Below are positions 40,062 through 51,760 of a stretch of 64,000 nucleotides of DNA, in pieces. Both the position numbers and the translations under genes were made by a program. The notes beneath the pieces were generated by a model. It did not search any database. It saw nothing but the letters and a program-made list of their open reading frames with translations, and was not told the origin of the DNA. The stretch is from an uncultured Opitutia bacterium (GTDB lineage Bacteria > Verrucomicrobiota > Verrucomicrobiia > Opitutales > Opitutaceae): positions 1-64,000 of the forward strand of contig CAIMFY010000096.1 of assembly GCA_903840415.1 (NCBI GenBank), in the 5' to 3' direction. Positions within the stretch are counted from its first letter, which is position 1. Each line of letters starts with the position of its first letter.

Positions 40062-40516
40062 TTCCGTTTTTTCGATAGCGAACTTACTTCATCGACGAAC
40101 TCGGCGACGTCGCGGAATTGCTTGTAGATGCTCGCGAAGCGAACGTAGGCGACCTGATCGACGCGGCGGAGTCGCTGCATCACACCTTCGCCAATGGCGG
40201 AGGAAGGAATCTCGCTTTCAAACTGCGCCTCCAGCGCGTCGACCACGTCTTCAACGAGCATGGTGATTTGCTCGATATCGACGGGACGTTTGTGGCAGGC
40301 GGCACGAACGGCACGGACGAGTTTCTCACGGTCGAATTCCTCCCGACGGCCGTCGCGTTTCACGACTACCATGCCCTCGCGCAGGACCATCTCGGTCGTG
40401 CTGTAGCGGTGGCCGCATTCGAGGCATTCGCGGCGGCGGCGGATGGTCGAGCCCTCCTTGCTGATGCGGGAATCGATGACCTTGTCCTCGATGGAAGTGC
40501 ACTTGGGGCAACGCAT
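40058..40516 (-). CDS. nrdR: Transcriptional regulator NrdR
   Basis: Zinc-ribbon/ATP-cone repressor of ribonucleotide reductase genes; 152 aa. The zinc ribbon MRCPKCTSIEDKVIDSR ... CLECGHRYSTTE is complete, unlike several other zinc sites in this window. The ATP-cone has VVVKRDGRREEFDREKLVRAVRAACHKRP. The start is the ATG at 40516; the frame is open 35 codons further upstream but with no homology. Confidence 0.97.
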   Translation of the reverse strand: MRCPKCTSIEDKVIDSRISKEGSTIRRRRECLECGHRYSTTEMVLREGMVVVKRDGRREEFDREKLVRAVRAACHKRPVDIEQITMLVEDVVDALEAQFESEIPSSAIGEGVMQRLRRVDQVAYVRFASIYKQFRDVAEFVDEVSSLSKKRK

Positions 40517-40539
40517 GGTGGTGTGGCGACAGCGGAATC

Positions 40540-41106
40540 TTAGTTCAGTTCGAGGAAATTTTGGAGGATTTTCATGCCGCCCTCGGTTGCGATGGACTCG
40601 GGGTGAAACTGCACGCCCCAAATCGGCAACATGCGGTGGCGGAGGCCCATGACCTCGCCCTCGGCGGTTTCGGCGGTGATTTCGAGATCAGCTGGAAACG
40701 TCGAGCGCTCGACGAGCAGCGAATGATAACGCGTCGCCGCGAAACCTTGCGGCATCCCGCGAAAGACATCGGTATTTTTGTGCTGAATCGGCGAAGTTTT
40801 GCCATGCATGAGCCGCGCCGCGCGGATGACATTGCCGCCGAAATAGTGCCCGATCGACTGATGGCCGAGACAGACGCCGAAGATGGGTTTGACGCCGGCG
40901 AAGGCACGAATGATGTCGAGCGTGACACCGGCTTCGCGCGGCGAGCACGGCCCCGGCGAAAGCAGCACGCGATCGGGATTGAGCGCGAGCGCCGCAGCTG
41001 GCGTGATTTCGTTGTTGCGAAACACCCGCTGCTCCACGCCCAACTGCCCGAAATATTGGACGAGGTTGAAGGTGAAGGAGTCGTAGTTGTCGATGACGAG
41101 GAGCAC
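40540..41106 (-). CDS. trpG/pabA: Anthranilate / aminodeoxychorismate synthase glutaminase component
   Basis: Class I glutamine amidotransferase supplying ammonia for anthranilate or p-aminobenzoate synthesis; 188 aa. Motifs: [30 protein letters not shown], the nucleophile in [23 protein letters not shown] and [11 protein letters not shown]. The start is most likely the GTG at 41106, which places the conserved [10 protein letters not shown] at the N-terminus; earlier starts would run into the divergent tgt promoter. No synthase component I is nearby, so the Trp versus folate role cannot be decided. Confidence 0.9.
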   Translation of the reverse strand: MLLVIDNYDSFTFNLVQYFGQLGVEQRVFRNNEITPAAALALNPDRVLLSPGPCSPREAGVTLDIIRAFAGVKPIFGVCLGHQSIGHYFGGNVIRAARLMHGKTSPIQHKNTDVFRGMPQGFAATRYHSLLVERSTFPADLEITAETAEGEVMGLRHRMLPIWGVQFHPESIATEGGMKILQNFLELN

Positions 41107-41124
41107 GGTTTCGGTTGAAGGGAA

Positions 41125-41153
41125 ATTACCTCGTGGATTGACCGCCGGGTCAA
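41125..41153 (-). promoter_or_regulatory. Candidate trpG/pabA promoter overlapping a perfect inverted repeat
   Basis: On the minus strand, ttgacc (41153-41148), 17-nt spacer, ggtaat (41130-41125). The -35 is one arm of a perfect inverted repeat ttgacc-gccg-ggtcaa (41138-41153), so a second ttgacc faces tgt on the plus strand. The predicted transcript start is only about 12 bases before the GTG. Confidence 0.4.
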
Positions 41154-41178
41154 GCGTCGGGCAGGGTGGGGCGCCCCA

Positions 41179-42321
41179 ATGGCCAATCACTTTCAACTTC
41201 TCAAAACCGATACAGTCACCGCGGCCCGGCGCGGCCGGCTGACCACGCGCCACGGCGTGATCGAGACGCCGATCTTCATGCCGGTCGGCACGCAGGGCAC
41301 CGTGAAATCAATCACGCCGGAGCATCTGCGCGAGATCGGCGCCCAGATCATTCTCGGCAACACTTACCACCTCAACTTGCGGCCCGGCTCGGAACTCGTC
41401 CGCGATCTCGGTGGGCTGCATAAATTCATGGGTTGGGACGGTCCGATCCTCACGGACAGCGGCGGGTTTCAGGTTTTTTCGCTGGCGAAACTGCGCGACA
41501 TCCGGGACGACGGCGTGGCGTTTTCGTCGCACCTCGACGGAGCGAAACTTTTTCTCGGTCCGCGTGAGGTGATGGTCATTCAGCAAAACCTCGGGAGCGA
41601 TATCGCGATGGTGCTCGACGAGTGCCCGCCCTGGCCGTGCGAACGCGACGCCTGTGCGAAGGCTGTCGCGCGCAGCTACAAGTGGGCCGGCCTGTGCAAG
41701 CAGATCGCCACGGACAGCGGGTTTCTTGGCGCGGGGCATCACGTGTTTGCCATTGTGCAGGGATCGACGTTCGACGATCTGCGGCGCGAGGCGGCAGAGT
41801 CGCTCGCGGCGCTGGATTTTCCGGGCTACGCGGTTGGCGGCGTGAGTGTGGGTGAACCCGAGCCGGAAATGCTGAAGCAAGTTGCGGCGACCACGCCGTT
41901 CATGCCCGCAAACAAGCCGCGTTACACGATGGGCCTCGGCACGCCACCGCAGCTCCTGAAAATGATCGCGCTCGGCGTGGACATGTTCGACTGCGTGCTG
42001 CCGACGCGCGTCGCGCGCAACGGCCTCGTCTTCACGCCCGATGGCCCACTAAATCTTCGCAACGAGCAGTTCCGCGCAGACGCGCGCCCGATTGTCGAGG
42101 GGTTGGCGAACTACACGGCGAATTTTTCCCGCGCCTACCTTCGGCACCTCACGATGGCCGGCGAGATTTTGAGCTGCACGCTGCTCACGATTCACAACCT
42201 CCATTTCTACCTCGACCTGATGGTGCAGGCCCGGGCGCATCTCGACGCGGGCGACTATGGCGCGTGGCACCGCACGTGGATCGAGCGCTACGAGGCGGGC
42301 GCAGCGGCACGGGTAGCCTAA
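41179..42321 (+). CDS. tgt: Queuine tRNA-ribosyltransferase lacking its zinc site
   Basis: Exchanges guanine for preQ1 at the wobble position of tRNAs with GUN anticodons; 380 aa TIM barrel. Catalytic parts are intact: [33 protein letters not shown], and the nucleophile in [13 protein letters not shown]. The structural zinc site is not: the three cysteines (E. coli C302, C304, C307) are G308, A310 and T313, while the histidine (H339) is kept. The offset is a constant six residues, so the alignment is firm. It starts with [21 protein letters not shown]. Confidence 0.95.
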   Translation: MANHFQLLKTDTVTAARRGRLTTRHGVIETPIFMPVGTQGTVKSITPEHLREIGAQIILGNTYHLNLRPGSELVRDLGGLHKFMGWDGPILTDSGGFQVFSLAKLRDIRDDGVAFSSHLDGAKLFLGPREVMVIQQNLGSDIAMVLDECPPWPCERDACAKAVARSYKWAGLCKQIATDSGFLGAGHHVFAIVQGSTFDDLRREAAESLAALDFPGYAVGGVSVGEPEPEMLKQVAATTPFMPANKPRYTMGLGTPPQLLKMIALGVDMFDCVLPTRVARNGLVFTPDGPLNLRNEQFRADARPIVEGLANYTANFSRAYLRHLTMAGEILSCTLLTIHNLHFYLDLMVQARAHLDAGDYGAWHRTWIERYEAGAAARVA

Positions 42322-42363
42322 GTTTTGCTGGCGCGGCGCGCTCAAATTCCCAACGCTTTCCAC

Positions 42364-43290
<927 letters not shown>

Positions 43291-43368
43291 CGGAAGCCGC
43301 GGCCGGTTGGTTGTCCCCCATTTGCCATTTGCCAAGCCCCTCGACGGGCCTATGGTCTCGTCCCTTTC

Positions 43369-46300
43369 ATGCTCTCGTTTCTCCTCAAACGCTTTTCCGG
43401 CCGGCACTACAAAAAATTCCTTGAGAAGTGCCGTCCGGTGGTCGTGCGCATCAACGAACTCGAACTCTCCTTTCAGGCGCTGACCGACGAGCAGTTACGC
43501 GCCAAGACGGATGAGTTTCGCGCGCGTCTCGCGGCGGCGACCGACAAGCGCGCCACCCTAGAAGAGATCCTCCCGGAAGCGTTCGCCACAGTCAAAAACG
43601 CCGCCCGCCGCATGGTCGGCCGTAAGATCGTCGTCTGCGATCACGAGTTGACTTGGGACATGGTGCATTTCGACGTCCAGCTCATCGGCGGCATCGCCAT
43701 CCACGAGGGTAAGATTGCCGAAATGGCGACCGGCGAGGGCAAGACCCTCGTCTCCACGCTGCCGCTCTATCTCAACGCGCTCACCGGCCGCAACACGCAG
43801 CTCGTGACCGTCAACGACTACCTCGCCCGCCGCGACTCCGAGTGGATGGGCCACCTCTACACTTTTCTGGGCGTCAGTGTCGGCTGCATTCAGCAACAGA
43901 TGGCGCCTGATCTGAGGCGCGAGATGTATGGTCGCGACATCACCTACGGCACCGCGAGCGAGTTCGGCTTCGACTACCTCCGCGACAACGGCATGGCCAC
44001 GCGCAAGGAAGATCAGGTCCAGCGCGACTACTGGTTCTGCATCGTCGATGAAATCGACTCCATCCTCGTTGATGAGGCGCGCACGCCGCTGATCATTTCC
44101 GGCCCGGCGCCGATCGAGCGTGAGCAGCCGTTTACGCGCCTGCGCCCGCCCGTCGATCAACTCGTCAACGACCAGGTCCGCCTCTGCAACCGGATCGTGA
44201 GCGAGGCGAAAGAGCTGCTCGAGAAACCCACCGCCACCGACGACGACCGCGCGCTCGCAGCCAACAAGATGCTCCAGGTGAAAATGGGGCATCCGAAGAA
44301 CAAACAGTTGCTTCGTCTCATGGAGAATGGCGCATGGCGCAAGCTCCTCGACAAGGTTGAGACCGAGATGAATTCCGACCTCAACAAGGACGAACTCTAC
44401 AAGGTCAAGGAAGAGCTGTTCTTCGTCATCGACGAGAAGCAGCACCAGGCCGACCTCACTCTCATTGGCCGCAACAAGCTGCGCCCCGACAATCCCGACG
44501 CCTTCATGTTGCCGGATCTCGCGACCGAGTTCAGCGATCTCGACAAGGACACGTCAGTTTCCCCCGAGGCGCGCGAAGCCCAGAAGCTCGACTCGCAGAA
44601 TCGCTACGCTGCGGTCTCCGAGGACATCCATGCGATCTCGCAGCTCCTTCGCGCCTACTCGCTTTACGAGCGCGATGTGGAATACGTCGTCACGCCCGAC
44701 GGCAAGGTGATGATCGTCGATGAAAACACCGGCCGCGTGATGCCGGGCCGCCGTTGGTCCGACGGCCTGCACCAAGCGGTGGAGGCGAAGGAAGGCGTCG
44801 CGATCGAACGCGAGACGCGCACCTACGCGACGATCACGATCCAAAATTATTTCCGCATGTATGAAAAGCTCGCCGGCATGACGGGCACGGCGGAGACGGA
44901 GGCGACGGAGTTCAACGACATCTACCGGCTCGTGGTGCAGGTCATTCCGACCAACCAGCCCTGCATCCGCGTGGATCGCAACGACTCCATTTTCAAGACG
45001 CGCCGCGACAAATTCACCGCCGTCGTGAAGCAGATCGAGGAAGCCAACAAGCGCGGCCAGCCAGTGCTCGTCGGCACAGTGAGCGTCGAATCGTCCGAAG
45101 TGCTTTCGCGCATGCTGAAACGCACCGGCGTCATTCACACCGTCCTCAACGCGAAATTTCACCAACAGGAATCGGAAATCGTCGCGCGCGCCGGCCAGCG
45201 CGGTGGTGTGACTATCGCGACCAACATGGCGGGCCGCGGCACCGACATCAAACTAGGTGAGGGCGTGCGCGAACTCGGCGGTCTGTTCGTCATCGGCACT
45301 GAGCGCCACGAATCGCGGCGCATCGACCGCCAACTCCGCGGCCGTTGCTCGCGCCAGGGCGATCCCGGCCTCACGAAATTTTTCCTGTCGCTCGAGGACG
45401 ACCTCATGCGCCTCTTCCTGCAGGGCAACCTCGCCTCGCGCCTCATGGAAGGCTCGATGCAGGAAGGCGAAGAGCTCGAGCACCCGTGGCTCAACCGTTC
45501 GATTGAGAGCGCGCAGAAAAAGGTGGAGCAGCAGAATTATTCGATCCGCAAGCGCCTGCTCCAATACGACGACGTGCTCAACCAGCAGCGCGAGGTCGTT
45601 TACGGAATCCGCAACGGCGCGATACACTCGGCGCGACCCAAGGACATCATCTTCGAGCAAATCGAGGAAGAGTTGCTCAACCGACTCGCCGTCGCTGGCT
45701 ATGGCGAAAAGGGTGGCGCCAGTCAGACTGCAATCGAAAGCCTCGTCGGCTGGCTCAACGCCCACTTTCCGATCAGTATCCGGGTCGATGAATTGACGGG
45801 CGATAATCCCGAGACGCTCGCGCAACTGCTCCTCGAGCGCATCAAGCAAGCCTACGCCGTTAAGGAGTCCGTCGAGGATCAGGAGGCGCTCGGTTCGCTC
45901 GAACGCTATGTCGTCATCAACGCGATCGATCACCACTGGCAGGAGCATCTCACCGAGATGGAAGACCTGCGCAAATCGATCGGTCTGCGCAGCTACGGCC
46001 AGAAAGATCCGCTCGTGGAATACAAGAGCGAGGCCTACCGCTTCTTCGAGGAGCTGATGAACAATGTGCGGCTGCAAATCTGCACCGGCCTGTTCCGCAG
46101 CGCCTCTAATCTAGAAAGCTTCGAGAACATGCTCGCGCTCCTCAGCCGCACCGCGCAGGCGGTCGGTCCCGCCGATGCGCCCGCGCCGGCGGCGCCGGCA
46201 TTGCAAATTTCCACGACCGTCACGAGCAGCGGCCCGGCGAACGGCGAAACGCCGCCGCCGGAAATCCAGTTGCCGAAAGTCACCATCCGCCGCGAAACGC

Positions 46301-46371
46301 CGAAGGTCGGCCGCAACGATCCTTGTCCGTGCGGCAGTGGAAAGAAATTCAAGCAGTGCCACGGCAAGTGA
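43369..46371 (+). CDS. secA: Preprotein translocase ATPase SecA
   Basis: Motor ATPase of the Sec system, 1000 aa against 901 in E. coli. Walker A-region [25 protein letters not shown], Walker [43 protein letters not shown] and the C-terminal zinc motif [15 protein letters not shown]. Compared with E. coli there is an insert of roughly 100 residues between the DEAD core and the [37 protein letters not shown] part of the second half (about residues 255-420). Such inserts occur in other phyla. Stands 78 bp after uxs. Confidence 0.97.
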   Translation: MLSFLLKRFSGRHYKKFLEKCRPVVVRINELELSFQALTDEQLRAKTDEFRARLAAATDKRATLEEILPEAFATVKNAARRMVGRKIVVCDHELTWDMVHFDVQLIGGIAIHEGKIAEMATGEGKTLVSTLPLYLNALTGRNTQLVTVNDYLARRDSEWMGHLYTFLGVSVGCIQQQMAPDLRREMYGRDITYGTASEFGFDYLRDNGMATRKEDQVQRDYWFCIVDEIDSILVDEARTPLIISGPAPIEREQPFTRLRPPVDQLVNDQVRLCNRIVSEAKELLEKPTATDDDRALAANKMLQVKMGHPKNKQLLRLMENGAWRKLLDKVETEMNSDLNKDELYKVKEELFFVIDEKQHQADLTLIGRNKLRPDNPDAFMLPDLATEFSDLDKDTSVSPEAREAQKLDSQNRYAAVSEDIHAISQLLRAYSLYERDVEYVVTPDGKVMIVDENTGRVMPGRRWSDGLHQAVEAKEGVAIERETRTYATITIQNYFRMYEKLAGMTGTAETEATEFNDIYRLVVQVIPTNQPCIRVDRNDSIFKTRRDKFTAVVKQIEEANKRGQPVLVGTVSVESSEVLSRMLKRTGVIHTVLNAKFHQQESEIVARAGQRGGVTIATNMAGRGTDIKLGEGVRELGGLFVIGTERHESRRIDRQLRGRCSRQGDPGLTKFFLSLEDDLMRLFLQGNLASRLMEGSMQEGEELEHPWLNRSIESAQKKVEQQNYSIRKRLLQYDDVLNQQREVVYGIRNGAIHSARPKDIIFEQIEEELLNRLAVAGYGEKGGASQTAIESLVGWLNAHFPISIRVDELTGDNPETLAQLLLERIKQAYAVKESVEDQEALGSLERYVVINAIDHHWQEHLTEMEDLRKSIGLRSYGQKDPLVEYKSEAYRFFEELMNNVRLQICTGLFRSASNLESFENMLALLSRTAQAVGPADAPAPAAPALQISTTVTSSGPANGETPPPEIQLPKVTIRRETPKVGRNDPCPCGSGKKFKQCHGK

Positions 46372-46403
46372 GCGGGTCGCCCCTGCGCTGAAGCTGACGA
46401 CCT

Positions 46404-48089
46404 ATGTCGCAAGCGAACGCCGTTTCTCCTGATCCCTACGACGTGTCACCGTCGTTTGTGCAGCGGCATGCCGATTACGTGGCGGCGGCGGTGGTGTTCG
46501 CGTTGACGGCAGCACTCGCGGTGTTCGCGTTTCCGCCGTTCAAGGCGCCTGAGTTTGCCTATGCGATGCTCGTGCCGGGAACGTATTGGGCCTACACGAA
46601 GCCGCGGCTGAAACTCTTCGCGTGGACCATCTTCGCCGCGCAGGCGGTCGCGTGGACGATTATCCTCGGCTGGCTGCACCACGTGACGTGGGTCGGGCTG
46701 TTTTTGCTGGGGCCGGTTGTTGGAGCTTGGATCGGCGTCTGGTATCTCGCGGCGTGGTGGACGATGCCGCGAATCCTCGGCCAGCCGACGATCATGCGTT
46801 TGCTCGCTCTGCTTGCGCTCGCGGCGGCGTGGGTGCTGATCGAATGGACGCGCACGTGGCTGCTTGGCGGGTTTCCGTGGCTGCCGCTGGCGGCGAGCCA
46901 GTGGGAGCGCGCGAGCATTTTGCAGGTCGCGGCCTACACCGGTGCCTACGGCGTTTCGTTCGTCCTCGTGGCCGTAAACATCGGCTTCGCCGCCTACGCG
47001 CACCGCCTTTTCCGCGAGGGCGCAAAGGGCCTCAACAAACGCAGTCAGGAATTTTTCCTCGCGCTGTTTCTGCTCCTCGTGTGCCTGACGATTCATGTGC
47101 AGGATACGTTTAATCGCGGTCGCTATGCGGTGCCGTTCGCACGCATCGCGGTCGTGCAGCCGGACATCCCACAGGAGGTGAAGTGGGATCCGGCGAAGGC
47201 GCCGGGGATCTTCGAGGCGTTGAAAACAACCACGCTGGCCGCCGCGGTGACGAAGCCCGACCTGATCCTGTGGCCGGAGGCGGTGACGCCGTTTCCGGTG
47301 CGCGGTAACCCGGACATGAAAAATTTTGTCGAATCGCTCGTGCAACGGGCGCAGTCGCCGCTGCTGCTCGGTTCGGTTGCCGTGGAGCATGGCGGGCTGC
47401 CCTCCGAACAATGGTTCAACGCCGCGTTGCTCGTCACGCCGACCGGTGGTTTGCAGACGGATTATTACTCGAAACGTCAACTCGTGCCGTTCGGCGAATT
47501 CGTGCCGCTGCGACCTGTGCTGGGCTGGTTGTCCAAGGTGGTGCCGATCGGGGCCGATGACTTTTCTCGCGGGGCCGACTCGGCACCGCTCGCCGTGCCG
47601 TTACGCGATCGGACCGCGATCTTCGGGCCGCTGATTTGCTACGAGGACGTGTTCCCCGAACTCGCGCGGCGCAGCGCACTCGCGGGCTCGGATGTGCTCG
47701 TCGTTCTCACGAATAACGGTTGGTTCGGCGAGGGTGGGGCGGCGGTTCAGCACGCGGCCCACTCGGTGTTGCGCGCCGTTGAGACACGCCGCCCGGTGTT
47801 GCGTTGCGGTAACGCCGGTTGGAGCGGCTGGATCGACGAGTTTGGGAATTTGCGCGCGACACTGACCCGGGATAAAGACGGTGTGATTCACACCGCGCCG
47901 AGTGCCGAGGGCACGATCTACTTTCGCGGCCAAAGCGTCTTCTCCGTGACGCGTGATTCCCGGTTGATCGGGCAGGATAGTTTCTACGTCGTGCACGGCG
48001 ACTGGTTCGTGTTCGTGTGCGCGGCCGTGCTGCTGCTCGGCTCCGGGGTGTTGCATCACGCGTCCGCCGTCGTGAAACCGGAGGAATAA
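46404..48089 (+). CDS. lnt: Apolipoprotein N-acyltransferase
   Basis: Adds the third acyl chain to lipoproteins in the inner membrane; 561 aa. About six N-terminal hydrophobic segments (to ~residue 230) precede a periplasmic nitrilase domain and a last membrane helix (DWFVFVCAAVLLLGSGVL). The catalytic triad is visible: E in LILWPEAVTPFP, K in YYSKRQLVPFGEFVPL, C in PLICYEDVFPEL. Implies triacylated lipoproteins and an outer membrane. Follows secA by 32 bp. Confidence 0.95.
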   Translation: MSQANAVSPDPYDVSPSFVQRHADYVAAAVVFALTAALAVFAFPPFKAPEFAYAMLVPGTYWAYTKPRLKLFAWTIFAAQAVAWTIILGWLHHVTWVGLFLLGPVVGAWIGVWYLAAWWTMPRILGQPTIMRLLALLALAAAWVLIEWTRTWLLGGFPWLPLAASQWERASILQVAAYTGAYGVSFVLVAVNIGFAAYAHRLFREGAKGLNKRSQEFFLALFLLLVCLTIHVQDTFNRGRYAVPFARIAVVQPDIPQEVKWDPAKAPGIFEALKTTTLAAAVTKPDLILWPEAVTPFPVRGNPDMKNFVESLVQRAQSPLLLGSVAVEHGGLPSEQWFNAALLVTPTGGLQTDYYSKRQLVPFGEFVPLRPVLGWLSKVVPIGADDFSRGADSAPLAVPLRDRTAIFGPLICYEDVFPELARRSALAGSDVLVVLTNNGWFGEGGAAVQHAAHSVLRAVETRRPVLRCGNAGWSGWIDEFGNLRATLTRDKDGVIHTAPSAEGTIYFRGQSVFSVTRDSRLIGQDSFYVVHGDWFVFVCAAVLLLGSGVLHHASAVVKPEE

Positions 48090-48163
48090 ACCGCGAGCTC
48101 AGGATGCGCCGGGTGCGTAGGATTTGAGCGGGTGCGGACTGTCAGGCGGGTTGGGCGGTTGCG

Positions 48164-48198
48164 CTGGGAAATGACCATTTTACGGTCGCATGTCCCAG
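48164..48198 (+). other. Imperfect inverted repeat upstream of the TonB receptor
   Basis: ctgggaaatgacc and ggtcgcatgtcccag pair as ctggga-atg-acc with one mismatch and a two-base bulge around an attttac loop. It lies in the 236-bp gap after lnt and could be an operator for the receptor gene or a weak terminator for lnt. A 9-bp direct repeat, ctgtcaggc, also occurs at about 48139 and 48259. The rest of the gap shows no gene. Confidence 0.4.
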
Positions 48199-48325
48199 TT
48201 ACCAGACACTAGCCGCGGCTGATTTCGCCCCAATCACTTTCGCTGCCTGCAGCCTTGGCTGTCAGGCTACCCCACGTGCATTGATCGATCTCCAACCTCA
48301 AACAAACCCCAGCCAGACAAACTGC

Positions 48326-51300
48326 ATGAACTCTGCTCATTCCTCCTGTGCACTGCCGGCGCGACTGTTGTTGGCGCTCGCTTGCGCCGCGCTTGCCACG
48401 CTTCCGCTCGTCGCCCAATCCACTGGCGCGACGCCTGCGCCCGATGCCAAAACCCTCGCGAAATACGACCTGAACCACAACGGCAAGCTCGACCCCGACG
48501 AACTCGCCGCCATGCAAGCCGACGAAGCGAAGGCGGCGAAAGCCGTGACGACCGCGGCAGCCGCCCAAGATCACGAAGTCGTCCAACTCACGCCGTTCGA
48601 GGTGAACGCCGGCAACGACAAGGGCTATTACGCCTCCAGCACGCTCTCCGGCACGCGTCTGAACTCCAAACTCGAAGACCTGGGTGCCTCGATCACGGTC
48701 GTGACCAAGCAGCAGTTGGAGGACACTGCCGCCGTCGATATCAACGACATCTTTCTATACGAGTCCAACGTCGAAGGCACCGGTCAGTTCACCGATCCGA
48801 CGACAGACAGCCGCGGCAATCCGATTGTCGACAACGTCGCAGGCAGCCCGCAGTCGGCTAACCGCGTGCGCGGCCTCAGCGCGGCCAACATCGCCATCGG
48901 CAGTTTCGCCTCGAACGGCACCGTCCCGATCGACACCTATAATTTGGATTCGGTCGAAATCAGCCGCGGCCCCAATTCCAGCATTTTCGGCTTGGGCGAC
49001 GCCTCCGGCACGGTGAATCTCAACCCGAGCAGCGCCAATGTCTCTCGCGCGACGAGCCAGGTGCAGGGTCGCGTGGACAACTTCGGCGGCTGGCGCACTA
49101 GCATCGATCTCAACCGACCGCTCCTGCGCAACAAACTCGCGCTCCGCGTTTCCGGCGTTTACGAGGAAAAAGGCTACGTCCGCAAACCCTCCCTCGATCG
49201 CACCCAGCGCTGGCAGGGCGCCGTCACCTACAAGCCCCTCAAGGACACGACAATTCGGCTGACCTACGAGACTTATCACAACTACAACAGCCGCCCCAAT
49301 TCCACGCCGCCGCGCGACGCCGTGAGCTACTGGCAGGCGGTCGGCAGCCCCACTTGGGATCCGGTGACTTTCCAAGCTAACGTTCGAGGTGTGCTCACCG
49401 CCCCGATTGCCTACAATTCGGGCAACGATTCGTTGGCGTTGCCGCCGGGTCTTTACTCGGCGGGCACGGCCATCGTCCGACCGGCCTATATCGTCGATGG
49501 CGGCAACGTGGGGCTCTACACGATCCAGCAGATGCCTAGCAGCGTCACGGCGCCTTTCAACGCCACGCTCTACGGCGCCTCCGCTAGCCAGCGCTATATT
49601 TTCTCCGGCTCGGATATTCAGCTGGGTGGTGGCCCGAAGTTCGGCGAACCCACGATGGCATCTCTCTTTCAGATGCCGGTCATTAAGAGCCAGAGCCTCT
49701 ACGACTGGTCGTCGATCAATATCATGGCGCCGAACTACGGCACCGTCTGGTCGAACAACACCCGATTAGACCTTGAGCATACTTTCCTCAACTCGAGTCG
49801 CCAAATGCTCGCGTTGCAGGCCGGTTGGTATCGCGAGGACACCAATAGCTACAGTCGCAACATCCTCGGCCAGCAGGACGGCGTGAATTCTGTCCTCCAA
49901 GTAGACGTCAACCAGCGCCTGCTCGACGGCACTCCAAACCCCTATTTCCTACGCCCGTTCATTGGCGGCAACGAACCGCAGATCATCGTCAAGCCGCAGT
50001 TCAACGACAACTATCGCGCCACGCTCGCCTACCAACTCGACCTCACCAAGGAGAAGAATCTCCTGCACTGGTTTGGCCGCCACCGCATCGCCGGCTACGG
50101 CGAGTATCGCCTCATCATTCAGTCGCCGAACGGGCTCCGCTACCGTGACGAGGGTATCGCGGCGGACAACGCGACGCTGGCTGGTCTGAATCTGACCAAC
50201 GTCGTCGGCTCCAACGGTGTCCACATCTTCCCGCGTTACTACCTCGGCGACGCCAACGGCCAGAACGTGGACTACGCCGCGCAGCGCCCCGCCAAACCCG
50301 ACACGACGATCCCGCTTTACACCTACGACACGATCGTCGGATCGCCCACGGCGGGCAAGTGGGTCAACACCAACGTGACGATGGCCGAGATGCCAGTTTC
50401 GCTCGGTCTGCAAAAGCGCAAAATCCGCACTGAAGGTTTCACGTGGCAGAGCTTCTTCTTGGACGACCGGATCGTGCCGACTTGGGGCATCCGCAAGGAC
50501 CGGAATTTCGGCGAGACGAATCTGCCGCTCACTACGTTGCCGACTGGTATCGTCGACCCCACCGGCCTCTACAATTTTGGCTTGAACAAAAAGTGGAACT
50601 CCGGCCCGACCAAGACAGAGGGTATCGTCGTGAAGCCGCTCCGTTGGCTGAGCTTCTCCTACAACCAGTCGAACAGCTTCCAGCCCGTGGATATCGCGTA
50701 TAATAATCTGGGCGCCGTCCTGCCAAATCCCACCGGCACGGGCCATGACTACGGAGTCACGCTCAACTTTTTCGACGACAAGCTCAGGATCCGCCTCGGT
50801 AAATACGACACCAAGCAGATCAACGCCCGCGGCACGATCGGCACGATCGCCACCCGCGCCCGAACCATGGACGTTGGCACCGGCGGCGGAAACTCCTTTA
50901 CGCTCTACAGTCGCGCCGGTGCTTGGGCGACCACGCTCCATCCCGATTGGTCGGCGGCGCAAGTGGCCGACTACACCGCCACCCTGCTGCAGATGACTCC
51001 CGATTACATCAACTTCCTCCAGACCGCGAGTCTCAACGACGTGAACGATGCCGCCTCCAAGGGCTACGAATTCGAAGCCAATTACAACCCGACGTCTTTC
51101 TGGACCATGAAGTTCACCGGTGCCCAGCAACAAGCGATCGATTCCAACATGTCCCCGGCAGTGCAGGCCTACGTTAATAGCCGCCTGCCGATTTGGACAA
51201 CGGTGGTCGACCCGACCAACGGTCAGTTGTGGTGGAATGAGACGATTGGCGGCACCAATCCGCAGAGCTACTACATCGGCAACGTTCTCTCGCCGCTGAA

Positions 51301-51736
51301 ACTGGCCATCGCAACCCAGGGTAAGCGCAAGCCTCAGACGCGCGAGTATACCTTCAATGCCTTCACCAACTACCGTCTCGCTGGCATCACTGAGAACCGG
51401 TGGCTGAAGCAGGTTAGCGTGGGCGGTGCAATCCGCTGGGCGGACAAGGCGGCCATCGGCTATTTCGGTTCCGCGGCTGATTCTGACGGCGTCGTCCGCT
51501 CGCTCGACCCGAGCCGGCCAATTTTCGACCACGCGCAGCTTCACGTCGATCTCAACGCGTCCTATTCTATGCGACTATTCAACAACAAGGTTCGCGCCCG
51601 GGTCCAGCTCAACGTCCGCAATTTTATGGAGAATACTCACTTGCAGCGCATCGCGGTCAATCCCGACGGCAATTATTGGAATTATCGCATCGTCGATCCC
51701 GCCCAATACCTGCTGACGACGACCTTCGATCTCTAA
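48326..51736 (+). CDS. TonB-dependent receptor with N-terminal EF-hand
   Basis: Outer-membrane active transporter, 1136 aa. Signal peptide to ~residue 31 (LLLALACAALATLPLVAQS). Residues 48-59 (DLNHNGKLDPDE) are a textbook EF-hand loop with acidic ligands at positions 1, 9 and 12. Then TPFEV (89-93) and GYYASSTLSGTRLNSKLEDLGASITVVTKQQLEDTAA form the plug start typical of verrucomicrobial receptors; a second plug motif is VEISRGPNSSIFGLGDASGTVNL. The C-terminal ~900 residues alternate beta strands and end YLLTTTFDL. The substrate is not known; the neighbours suggest a deoxy-sugar-containing carbohydrate. The ATG at 48326 is preferred to a TTG 15 codons earlier. Confidence 0.92.
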   Translation: MNSAHSSCALPARLLLALACAALATLPLVAQSTGATPAPDAKTLAKYDLNHNGKLDPDELAAMQADEAKAAKAVTTAAAAQDHEVVQLTPFEVNAGNDKGYYASSTLSGTRLNSKLEDLGASITVVTKQQLEDTAAVDINDIFLYESNVEGTGQFTDPTTDSRGNPIVDNVAGSPQSANRVRGLSAANIAIGSFASNGTVPIDTYNLDSVEISRGPNSSIFGLGDASGTVNLNPSSANVSRATSQVQGRVDNFGGWRTSIDLNRPLLRNKLALRVSGVYEEKGYVRKPSLDRTQRWQGAVTYKPLKDTTIRLTYETYHNYNSRPNSTPPRDAVSYWQAVGSPTWDPVTFQANVRGVLTAPIAYNSGNDSLALPPGLYSAGTAIVRPAYIVDGGNVGLYTIQQMPSSVTAPFNATLYGASASQRYIFSGSDIQLGGGPKFGEPTMASLFQMPVIKSQSLYDWSSINIMAPNYGTVWSNNTRLDLEHTFLNSSRQMLALQAGWYREDTNSYSRNILGQQDGVNSVLQVDVNQRLLDGTPNPYFLRPFIGGNEPQIIVKPQFNDNYRATLAYQLDLTKEKNLLHWFGRHRIAGYGEYRLIIQSPNGLRYRDEGIAADNATLAGLNLTNVVGSNGVHIFPRYYLGDANGQNVDYAAQRPAKPDTTIPLYTYDTIVGSPTAGKWVNTNVTMAEMPVSLGLQKRKIRTEGFTWQSFFLDDRIVPTWGIRKDRNFGETNLPLTTLPTGIVDPTGLYNFGLNKKWNSGPTKTEGIVVKPLRWLSFSYNQSNSFQPVDIAYNNLGAVLPNPTGTGHDYGVTLNFFDDKLRIRLGKYDTKQINARGTIGTIATRARTMDVGTGGGNSFTLYSRAGAWATTLHPDWSAAQVADYTATLLQMTPDYINFLQTASLNDVNDAASKGYEFEANYNPTSFWTMKFTGAQQQAIDSNMSPAVQAYVNSRLPIWTTVVDPTNGQLWWNETIGGTNPQSYYIGNVLSPLKLAIATQGKRKPQTREYTFNAFTNYRLAGITENRWLKQVSVGGAIRWADKAAIGYFGSAADSDGVVRSLDPSRPIFDHAQLHVDLNASYSMRLFNNKVRARVQLNVRNFMENTHLQRIAVNPDGNYWNYRIVDPAQYLLTTTFDL

Positions 51737-51760
51737 GCGACGCGCCCACGTCGGTTTTCA

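Noticed and set aside
43291-43368. secA upstream region as a SecM-like arrest leader
   Set aside because: 78 bp with no start codon and peptide resembling an arrest motif; nothing supports it.
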